Positions 51,693 to 59,343 of a stretch of 64,000 nucleotides of DNA are shown here, in pieces. The first letter of the stretch is position 1, and each line of letters starts with the position of its first letter. The notes beneath the pieces are model-generated. The model saw nothing but the letters and a program-made list of their open reading frames with translations, had not been told where the DNA came from and made no database searches. Source of the stretch: GCA-2731375 sp964590195 (GTDB lineage: Bacteria > Pseudomonadota > Alphaproteobacteria > GCA-2731375); assembly GCA_964590195.1 (NCBI GenBank), contig CAZPWJ010000001.1, forward strand, positions 124,001 through 188,000, written 5' to 3'. The position numbers were made by a program, and so were the translations under genes.

Positions 51693-52154
51693 CTAGCTCA
51701 ACTCGACGATCATTTCCACCTCTACCGGGATCTGCATCGGTAGCGAGCTCATGCCAACGGCGGAGCGGGCATGGCGGCCGGCTTCGCCGAACACCTCGAA
51801 CATCAGATCGGAAAAGCCGTTGATTACCGATGGGTGCTGCTTGAAGTCCGGCGTGGCGTTGACCATGCCAAGAACCTTGACGATCTGCTTGACCTGATCC
51901 AGGTCGCCGATTTCCGCCCGCAACGTAGCCAGAGCGTTCAAACCCACCTGACGGGCTGCGGCCTGGGCGTCCTCGATGCTCATGCCATCGGTGCCGACCT
52001 TGCCGGTGATGGAGCTGCCGTCGGGATTGCGCGGTCCCTGGCCGGAAATATAGACCAGATTGCCGACGCGTTTCGCGCCCACATAGCTGCCCATGGGGGT
52101 TGGCGGGTTCGGCAGTTCAATTCCAAGATTCTTCAATGTCGCTTCGGCGCTCAT
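51693..52154 (-). CDS. RidA-family protein (YjgF/UK114-like)
   Basis: The 153-residue protein matches the longer RidA subfamily: VGNLVYISGQGPRNPDGSS, ARQVGLNALATLRAEIGDLDQV and GRHARSAVGMSSLPMQIPVEVEMIVEL with the Arg that faces the substrate. RidA proteins hydrolyse reactive enamine/imine intermediates. It is a cytosolic trimer in the known cases. Probable operon partner of the enolase-family gene. It diverges from the molybdenum hydroxylase gene with 84 bases between the starts. Confidence 0.92.
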   Translation of the reverse strand: MSAEATLKNLGIELPNPPTPMGSYVGAKRVGNLVYISGQGPRNPDGSSITGKVGTDGMSIEDAQAAARQVGLNALATLRAEIGDLDQVKQIVKVLGMVNATPDFKQHPSVINGFSDLMFEVFGEAGRHARSAVGMSSLPMQIPVEVEMIVELS

Positions 52155-52238
52155 GGCTCTCTCTCCTTGTTTGTTGATCTCACTAGCCTATCATCGCCAC
52201 GACGAAATAGGGAAATAGCGAAACGGGGAGTACGGCTC

Positions 52239-54553
52239 ATGGGCCAGTTCGGGATCAGCCAGCCGGTGTTGCGGCGCGAGGATGATAAACTGCTGCGCGG
52301 CGGGGGCTGTTTTATCGATGACCTGTCGCCCGATGGCCTGGTCCACGGCCACGTCCTGCGCTCGCCCCACGGCCACGCCCGCATCACGGCGCTGGATGTT
52401 AGCCAGGCCCGTGCCGCGCCCGGCGTATTGGTGGTCTACACCGCCGCTGATCTGGCCGCCGCCGGCATTGGCGATATCGAGGCCATCACCCAACCCAGCC
52501 CGCGGCCCGGAAATGAATACCTCCCCCGCCTGCAGCCGTACTGGCCCGCGGCGAAGTGCGTTATGTCGGCGATAGCGTCGCCTTTGTCGTGGCCAAGACT
52601 CCGGCCCAGGCCCAGGATGCCGCTGAATTGATCGAAGTGGATTATGAAACGCTGCCGGCCGTGATCGGCTGCGCAACAGGCGCCGATGACGATCTGTCCT
52701 TTGCCTGGGAGATGGGCGACGGTGCGGCAGTGGCCAAGGTCTTCGCCGACGCGCACCATTGCACCAGCCTTGATCTGGTGAATAACCGCCTGGTGCTTGC
52801 CGCCATCGAAACCCGTGGTGCCGTGGCCGAGTACGACCCAGGTGCCTGCGATGGCCGGGGCAAATACACCCTGACCACCACGACCCAGATGCCCAACCCC
52901 ATGCGTGATCAACTGGCCGATCAGATCCTGCGGGTGGAGCGGGAACAGGTCCGCGTGCTGGTGCACGATGTTGGCGGCGGTTTCGGCGGCAAGAATTCCA
53001 TGTTCCCGGAATATCCCCTGTGTCTCCTGGCCGCGCGCCAGCTGGGCCGCCCGGTGAAGTGGATCGGCCAGCGTTCGGATGCCTTCGTCACGGATTTCCA
53101 TGGCCGGGATAACGTGATGAAGGGCGAAATGGCCTTCGATGAGGACGGCCATCTGCTGGCCATACGGGTTGCCAGCCAGGCCGACATGGGCGCCTATATT
53201 GCCGGGCGGGGGGCCATTTCGCCTGTAAACGGCATGATCATGCTGTCCAATTGCTACCGCATTCCGCACATTCATGCCCAGGTCTGGGCCCGCTATACCA
53301 ACACCGTGCCAACGGATCCGTACAGGGGCGCGGGCCGGCCGGAAGTGCTCTATATGATCGAAAGATTAATGGATGTGGCCGCCGCCGAGATGAATATGGA
53401 CCGGGTGGAACTGCGCCGGCGCAACCTGATACCGCCCGAGGATTTTCCCTATGCCACACCCACCGGTTTGAATTACGACGTCTGTGATTTCGCCCAGGTG
53501 ATCGATGGCGCCATGGCGAACGCGGACTGGGCCGCCTTTGAAGACCGCCGGCAGGAAGCCTTAAGCCGGGGCCGCCTGCGCGGCATCGGCATGGCGAATT
53601 ATATTGAACGCTGCGGCGGCGGCGCCGGTTTGAGCGAGGCTGCGCGCCTGGAATTCGATGCCTCTGGCGGGGTCACGGTCTATTCCGGCTCCATGGCCAA
53701 TGGTCAGGCTCACGAGACCGCGTTCAGCCAGATTCTGCATCATTATTTCGATCTGCCGTTCGAGAAAATCCGCGTCGTCGAAGGCGATACGGACGTGATC
53801 GCCACGGGTACGGGCACCGGCGGCTCCTGGTCCATTCCCATGGGCGGCGGCGCCATCAGCCTGGCCTCGGAACAGGTGATCGAAAAGGCCAAGCGTATCG
53901 CGGCGCATTTATTGGAGGCCGCGGTCACCGATATGGAATTCGCCGAAGGACAATTCTCCGTTGCCGGAACCGATCTGCATATCGCCTGGGAGGCGGTGGT
54001 GACGGCCAGCCTTGATCCCGCGCAATTACCCGACGGTGAAACGCCCGGCCTGGATACCGAGGCACGCTTTACGCCGGAAAACTTTACCTTTCCATATGGC
54101 TGCCATATTGCCGAGGTTGAGGTCGATCCGGAAACCGGGGCGGTCGAGCTGGCGGCCTATAGCTGCCTGCATGATTTTGGCGTGGTTCTCAATCCGCTGC
54201 TGTTGGCTGGCCAGGTTCAAGGCGGTCTGGCCCAGGGTATCGGCCAAGCCCTGCTGGAGCATACCGCTTATGGCGACGACGGCCAGCTGCTGGCCGGTTC
54301 ATTCATGGATTACTGCCTGCCCAAGGCCAGGGATCTACCGGATTTGAATTTTGCCTCCCAGGTCACGCCCAGCCCGCAGAACCTGTTGGGCATCAAGGGC
54401 TGTGGCGAGGCCGGCGCCGCCGGCTCGCCCCCCGCCGTGATCAACGCCCTGGTTGATGCCCTGCGCGATTTTGGCATTCGCCACATCGATATGCCGGCCA
54501 CCTCGGAACGGGTCTGGTCGGCGATCCAATCAGCCACGCCGGGGCTTCGTTAG
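52239..54553 (+). pseudogene. Molybdenum hydroxylase large subunit (CoxL/xanthine dehydrogenase type), frameshifted
   Basis: The gene starts well at ATG 52239 (GGGGAG eight bases upstream; MGQFGISQPVLRREDD) and would be about 771 residues. The frame breaks at a run of five C at 52523-52527: with one extra C it reads YLPPPAAVLARGEVRYVGD, the normal family sequence, into the long frame ending at 54553. The rest is intact: VGGGFGGKN, DPYRGAGRPE, TGTGGSWSIP and KGCGEAGAAGSPPAVI with the catalytic Glu. Such subunits bind the molybdopterin centre and hydroxylate carbonyl or heteroaromatic compounds. No AYRCSFR loop is seen, so it is not a true CO dehydrogenase. The small Fe-S and FAD subunit genes are absent next to it. 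Either a sequencing slip or a recent inactivation. Confidence 0.85.
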
Positions 54554-55050
54554 AGGATGATCCGGCCCCAGAAATCGGGTGGTATCGCGTCAAACCGGGT
54601 ATAGGTCAGGATCCGGTTGATGCTCTCGCCATCATCGGACAAAGGCAGGTTCAGTCGGTAGGAGGCGGATGCCCGCGTCGGGTTATCATAGCCCACTTCC
54701 ACGCGGTAAACCGTCGGTTCTTCGCCTTCGACAGTGGCGCAGAGTTGTTCGAATATGCGTTCTCCCAATTCCGCCGGCATGAAATCCCGGACACTGCGCT
54801 TGGTCAGATCCCGATGCAGAAAATCAGCTATACCGCTGCCGAATAGGCTAAATTTGAAATCAAATGGCCCTTGTTCGAGCTTGAGAATACAGAGATATCC
54901 CAGATAGGCGCGCAGTTTTGCCGGTTCGATGTCGCTTCGGGCTGGCGCCTTCCGCGTGCCGCGCAACTCTTGCCAATGGGCCTGCAGGGCGGTGATATCA
55001 TCAGGCGCCTCGGCCAGAGTGCACAATGAGGATGCAACGTTTACGGCCAT
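54550..55050 (-). CDS. PAS-domain protein (PAS_5-like)
   Basis: From ATG 55050 (MAVNVASSLCTLAEAPDD) the protein has 166 residues and one PAS-like domain: AHWQELRGTRKAPARSDIEP, then FSLFGSGIADFLHRDLTKRSV and YRLNLPLSDDGESINRIL. This pattern is of the PAS_5 (DUF1488-like) group of short alphaproteobacterial proteins whose role is unknown. It has no output domain. It is convergent with the molybdenum hydroxylase gene, overlapping by four bases, and divergent from dapF. Confidence 0.72.
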   Translation of the reverse strand: MAVNVASSLCTLAEAPDDITALQAHWQELRGTRKAPARSDIEPAKLRAYLGYLCILKLEQGPFDFKFSLFGSGIADFLHRDLTKRSVRDFMPAELGERIFEQLCATVEGEEPTVYRVEVGYDNPTRASASYRLNLPLSDDGESINRILTYTRFDAIPPDFWGRIIL

Positions 55051-55324
55051 TTGGCCCCCTGACGAACAGAGTGTAATTTCAATTGATAAATGTTTGGGAA
55101 AAATTGACGGCGCCGGCAGCAAATACCGCAGGTAATCGCGCAATACAATCGTGCTACTTTCATCCGCACCCTGAGCTTCAATGCATTTTTTCGCATTGAT
55201 TATTTGGATGCCCTCAATTGCTAATATTTATGCGGCCACCGGGTTAACAAATCCATAACAACACCCAGGACCGCTGTCATATTGCGCCCTGGACGGGAAG
55301 CCGGGAATTGCCTATATCCGGCTT

Positions 55325-56209
55325 ATGACTGAAACCACGGGACAGCCATTCTTGAAAATGCATGGCGCGGGCAACGACTTTGTCGTGCTTGATCTGCGCC
55401 AGGCATCATGGCGCGTGGACCCAAGCCTTGCCCGTGCCCTGGCAAACCGCCGCACCGGCGTAGGCTGTGATCAGGTTATCTCGCTTGAGCCATCGGAACG
55501 GGGCGATGTCTTCATGCGCATTCACAATCCCGATGGCAGCGAGGCGCAGGCCTGCGGTAACGCCACGCGCTGTGTCGCCGGTCTGATATTCGCGGAAAAC
55601 GGCCAAAATAGCGCGGTCGTCGAGACGGTTGCCGGTCTGCTGCAAAGCCGGATGGCGGATGATGGTTGGATTCAGGTCGACATGGGGCCGGCCTACTTGG
55701 ATTGGCAAGAGATCCCGCTGGCCAGTGAAATGGACACGTTGTCGCTGGATTTATCCCTTGCACCGGCGGCGGGCCCGGGCCTGGCTGAACCCTGCGCCGT
55801 TGGCATGGGTAATCCCCATGCGGTGTTCTTTGTCGATGATATGGATGCCATCGATATCCCGGTCGTGGGCCCTGTTTTGGAAAATCATGCCCTGTTTCCC
55901 GAGCGCGCCAATATCGGTTTTGTGCAAATGACCGGCGCGGACGAATTTCGCCTCCGCGTGTGGGAACGCGGCGCCGGGTTGACGCTGGCCTGCGGCTCCG
56001 GTGCCTGCGCCGCCCTGGTCGCCGCGCACCGGCGGGGCAAGTGCGGCCGCCGGGCGCGTTTGACCCTCGATGGCGGCGAGCTGGTCATCGAATGGCGGGC
56101 TGAGGACGGCCATGTCCTGATGTCAGGCCCGGTGGCAACATCGTACGCCGGCGTTTTGGACGGCAGCCTGCTGGCCGCCCGGCAGGATCAGCGGCGGTCC
56201 GTGGCATGA
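55325..56209 (+). CDS. dapF: Diaminopimelate epimerase
   Basis: The 294-residue protein has both active-site cysteines: Cys77 in DGSEAQACGNATRC and Cys223 in TLACGSGACAA. It converts LL- to meso-diaminopimelate in lysine and peptidoglycan synthesis in the cytosol. Start MTETTGQPFLKMHGAGNDFVV is standard. It begins an overlapping trio with mtaB and ftsY (ATGA overlaps of four bases), a common alphaproteobacterial order. A small hairpin (tcaatgc 55178-55184 / gcattga 55193-55199) lies upstream. Confidence 0.96.
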   Translation: MTETTGQPFLKMHGAGNDFVVLDLRQASWRVDPSLARALANRRTGVGCDQVISLEPSERGDVFMRIHNPDGSEAQACGNATRCVAGLIFAENGQNSAVVETVAGLLQSRMADDGWIQVDMGPAYLDWQEIPLASEMDTLSLDLSLAPAAGPGLAEPCAVGMGNPHAVFFVDDMDAIDIPVVGPVLENHALFPERANIGFVQMTGADEFRLRVWERGAGLTLACGSGACAALVAAHRRGKCGRRARLTLDGGELVIEWRAEDGHVLMSGPVATSYAGVLDGSLLAARQDQRRSVA

Positions 56210-57480
56210 GCGGCGGCCAAGATAGCCTGCAAGGCAACAGGATCATCAATTTCGGCTGCCGCCTGAACGCCTATGAAGCGGAGGTAATGCGCGATCAGGC
56301 CCATGACGCGGGCTTGCGGGACGCGGTTATCATCAACACCTGTGCCGTTACGTCCGAAGCGGTGCGCCAGTCTCGGCAGGCCATCCGCAAGGCGCGGCGG
56401 CAGCAACCCGGCGCCACCATCGTGGTGGCGGGATGCGCGGCGCAATTGGAGCCGGACGCTTTCGCCGCCATGGACGAGGTGGACCGGGTCCTGGGCAACC
56501 GGGAAAAGCTGCGCGGGGCCAACTTCGTGACGCCCATGGACGGCAAGATCCTGGTTGACGACATCATGTCGGTGGAGCAGTTGGCGGGCCATCTGGTGCC
56601 CGGCTTTGACGGCCGCAGCCGGGCCTTTGTTCAGGTGCAACAAGGCTGTGACCACCGCTGCACATTTTGCATCATCCCCTTCGCGCGCGGCCCCTCGCGC
56701 TCGGTCCCCATGGGCGCCATCGTACAGCAGATCAAGACCCTGGTGGCCAACGGTTACAGTGAAGTGGTGCTGACCGGTGTTGATATTACCGCCTATGGCA
56801 GCGACCTGCCGGGCCGGCCCGGCCTTGGGCAGCTGCTGCGCCGGCTGTTGCGGGCGGTGCCTGAATTGCCCCGATTGCGCCTGTCATCCCTGGATGCGGT
56901 GGAGATTGATGTGGAATTGGAGCAGCTGCTGTTGGGCGAGGAACGGCTGATGCCGCACCTGCATCTTAGCCTTCAGGCGGGCGATGATCTGATCCTGAAG
57001 CGCATGGCGCGCCGCCACAGCCGGGCCCAAGCGGTTGAGCTGTGCCAACGCCTGCGCGCCGGTCGGCCCGGCATGGTCTTCGGAGCCGATTTGATCGCCG
57101 GCTTCCCGACGGAGACGGAAGCGCAATTCGAGAATTCCCTGGCCTTGATCGATGATTGCGGCCTGACTTATTTGCATGTCTTCCCTTATTCCGAACGGCC
57201 AGGCACGCCGGCCGCGCGGATGCCGCAGGTACCGGGGCAGGAACGCCGCCGCCGCGCCGCCTTGTTGCGCGAAAAGGGCGCGGCCGCGTTGGCCGGATTC
57301 CTGGCCGGCCAGGTTGGCAATTCCAGCCGTGTCCTGTTGGAGCGGCCCGGACAAGGGCGCAGCGAGCAATTTGCCCTAATTCAATTGGATCAAACCGCGG
57401 CCATACCTGAGAACGGTATTGTCACCGTGGATATTGTAGAGGCGGCGGACAACCATCTGATCGGGCGGTTGGCTGCATGA
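56206..57480 (+). CDS. mtaB: tRNA t6A37 methylthiotransferase MtaB
   Basis: The 424-residue radical-SAM enzyme has the N-terminal UPF0004 domain with Cys in FGCRLNAYEAE, NTCAVTSEAVR and AGCAAQLEPD. Then come the radical-SAM Cys-x3-Cys-x2-Cys in GCDHRCTFCIIPFARG and the C-terminal TRAM-like part. It adds a methylthio group to t6A37 of ANN-reading tRNAs, making ms2t6A. It is overlapped by dapF and ftsY. It works on the nucleotide that the TsaE pathway makes. Confidence 0.95.
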   Translation: MSGGQDSLQGNRIINFGCRLNAYEAEVMRDQAHDAGLRDAVIINTCAVTSEAVRQSRQAIRKARRQQPGATIVVAGCAAQLEPDAFAAMDEVDRVLGNREKLRGANFVTPMDGKILVDDIMSVEQLAGHLVPGFDGRSRAFVQVQQGCDHRCTFCIIPFARGPSRSVPMGAIVQQIKTLVANGYSEVVLTGVDITAYGSDLPGRPGLGQLLRRLLRAVPELPRLRLSSLDAVEIDVELEQLLLGEERLMPHLHLSLQAGDDLILKRMARRHSRAQAVELCQRLRAGRPGMVFGADLIAGFPTETEAQFENSLALIDDCGLTYLHVFPYSERPGTPAARMPQVPGQERRRRAALLREKGAAALAGFLAGQVGNSSRVLLERPGQGRSEQFALIQLDQTAAIPENGIVTVDIVEAADNHLIGRLAA

Positions 57481-58409
57481 GTGACGGAAAGCCCGGATTG
57501 TTTTCCCGCCTGAAGGCGGGTCTGAGCCGCACGGCGGGCAACTTCACGTCCGGCGTAACGGCTGTCTTCACCAAGCGCAAGCTGGACACCGCCGCTCTGG
57601 AAGAGCTGGAAGATCTCTTGATAGCCGCTGATCTGGGACCGGCGGTCGCCAATCGGGTCAGCGGAAAACTGGCGGCGGACCGCTTTGACAGAGAAGTTGA
57701 CGAGAACGAAATCAAGGCGGCCTTGGCGGATGTCGTGACCGAGATACTGGAGCCGGTGGCGAAACCACTTGCCATTGATAGCGCGAAGCGTCCGCATGTG
57801 ATTTTGGTGGTTGGCGTGAACGGCACGGGCAAAACCACGACTATCGGCAAAATTGCGCACAACTTGGCGGCGGAAGGCAAGACGGTTGTTCTGGCCGCCG
57901 CCGATACCTTTCGTGCCGCGGCCATTGAACAACTGGAAATCTGGGGCCAGCGAACCGGTGCGACGGTGGTTCGCCGCGACGTCGGCGCCGACCCGGCCGC
58001 CGTTGCCTACGAAGGCCTGCAACTGGCCCAGGACAAGGACGCCGACGTGTTGTTGGTGGATACCGCCGGACGCCTACAGAACAAGACCAACCTGATGGAC
58101 GAGCTGGCCAAGGTCGTGCGGGTGTTGGGCAAGTTGGATGCCGATGCGCCCCACGATTGTCTGCTGGTGCTGGATGCCACTACGGGACAGAACGCCCTGC
58201 GTCAGGTGGAGGTTTTTGCGGAAGTTTGTAATGTAACCGGACTGGCCATGACCAAGCTGGATGGCACCGCGCGCGGCGGCGTCCTGGTCGCCTTGGCGGA
58301 ACGTTTCGCATTGCCAGTGCATTACATTGGCATCGGCGAAGGAATTGACGATTTGCAAGCCTTTGCGGCGGAAGATTTTGCCCGTGCTATTGCAGGTTCG
58401 AACGATTGA
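57477..58409 (+). CDS. ftsY: Signal recognition particle receptor FtsY
   Basis: A 310-residue GTPase of the SRP family. The N domain at about 10-90 lacks the long acidic A-domain, as is usual in this group. The G domain has GVNGTGKTTTIGKIA (G1), AAADTFRAAAIEQL (I-box), DTAGRLQNKTNLMDEL (G3), TKLDGTARGG (G4) and GIGEGIDDLQAF. It receives ribosome-nascent chain complexes at the inner membrane and hands them to SecYEG. The start overlaps mtaB by four bases. After it comes an AT-rich gap of about 218 bases. Confidence 0.97.
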   Translation: MSDGKPGLFSRLKAGLSRTAGNFTSGVTAVFTKRKLDTAALEELEDLLIAADLGPAVANRVSGKLAADRFDREVDENEIKAALADVVTEILEPVAKPLAIDSAKRPHVILVVGVNGTGKTTTIGKIAHNLAAEGKTVVLAAADTFRAAAIEQLEIWGQRTGATVVRRDVGADPAAVAYEGLQLAQDKDADVLLVDTAGRLQNKTNLMDELAKVVRVLGKLDADAPHDCLLVLDATTGQNALRQVEVFAEVCNVTGLAMTKLDGTARGGVLVALAERFALPVHYIGIGEGIDDLQAFAAEDFARAIAGSND

Positions 58410-58627
58410 TATATGGGATGTAAATAGGAGAAAGTCACAGGCATTGCTTCAACTTTACAATGATTTCAATCTATTACGGCGGAAAACAAATATTTTTATG
58501 TTTCCTGCTTGCCAGCGGCGGCATTTGTAACATTTAGAGAATTGGGTTAGATTAACCGAACGCATACTGGAGTACTGCCTGTGCTTTGCACATATCCAGT
58601 AACGATAATGATGAGTTGAGACTTAAG

Positions 58628-59341
58628 ATGCTGGGACGAATTCTTATTGTCGATGATGACCCTGATATGCGGCTGGTGTTGCGTGAACACCTGGAGCCCG
58701 AGGGATTCGAAGTCTTGGACGCCGGCAATGGTGCTGAAATGCGGGCCTTGATTGAGCAGGAAGAGGTAGACCTGGTCATTCTTGATCTGCAATTACCCGA
58801 CGAAGATGGCCTAAATCTGGCCAAGGTGCTGCGCGAGAAAACTGATGCAGGCATTGTCATGCTGACCGGCAAGGGTACATCGGTCGATATGGTCGTGGGC
58901 CTGGAAGTCGGCGCCGATGATTACGTGGCAAAGCCCTTCAAGGCGCGGGAATTGCTGGCTCGTATTCGCAGCGTATTACGCCGGACCAAACAGGCGCGCA
59001 GTGCCAAGCCGGGGACGGGCGGCGCTGTTGTGAGGTTTGATGGCTGGCGCTTTGACAGCGCCTTTCAACGTTTGACCGACCCACAGGGCAGCGATACGGT
59101 TTTGACGGCGGGCGAATCGAGATTGCTGCAAACCTTGATCGACAATTTGGGTCAAACCGTGGCGCGGGAAACCCTGCACCGCGAGGCGCTGGGCTACGAT
59201 ATGCAGAGCAGCAGCCGCAATATTGATGTGTTGGTCGGACGTCTGCGGCGCAAGCTGGATTCTGACGACGGCAAGGAAAACCTGATCAAATCAGTCCGCG
59301 GCGTCGGTTACGAGTTTACCGGCAGCATTGAGCAGGATTAA
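58628..59341 (+). CDS. OmpR/PhoB-family response regulator
   Basis: From ATG 58628 (MLGRILIVDDDPDMR) the protein has 237 residues: a receiver domain with Asp9-Asp11 and the phospho-acceptor Asp53 (LVILDLQLPDEDG), LTGKGT and the switch Lys in YVAKPFK. The DNA-binding winged helix follows, with LTAGESRLLQTLI, SSRNIDVLVGRLRRKLD and IKSVRGVGYEF. No cognate kinase gene is adjacent. An AT-rich leader of about 218 bases with a tactgga/tccagta inverted repeat (58565-58601) precedes it. It is convergent with ppdK, two bases between stops. Confidence 0.93.
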   Translation: MLGRILIVDDDPDMRLVLREHLEPEGFEVLDAGNGAEMRALIEQEEVDLVILDLQLPDEDGLNLAKVLREKTDAGIVMLTGKGTSVDMVVGLEVGADDYVAKPFKARELLARIRSVLRRTKQARSAKPGTGGAVVRFDGWRFDSAFQRLTDPQGSDTVLTAGESRLLQTLIDNLGQTVARETLHREALGYDMQSSSRNIDVLVGRLRRKLDSDDGKENLIKSVRGVGYEFTGSIEQD

Positions 59342-59343
59342 CA

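Noticed and set aside
52239..54553. Aerobic CO dehydrogenase large subunit
   Set aside because: The CO-specific active-site loop (AYRCSFR) is missing; the sequence at that place reads DPYRGAGRPE, as in other molybdenum hydroxylases.
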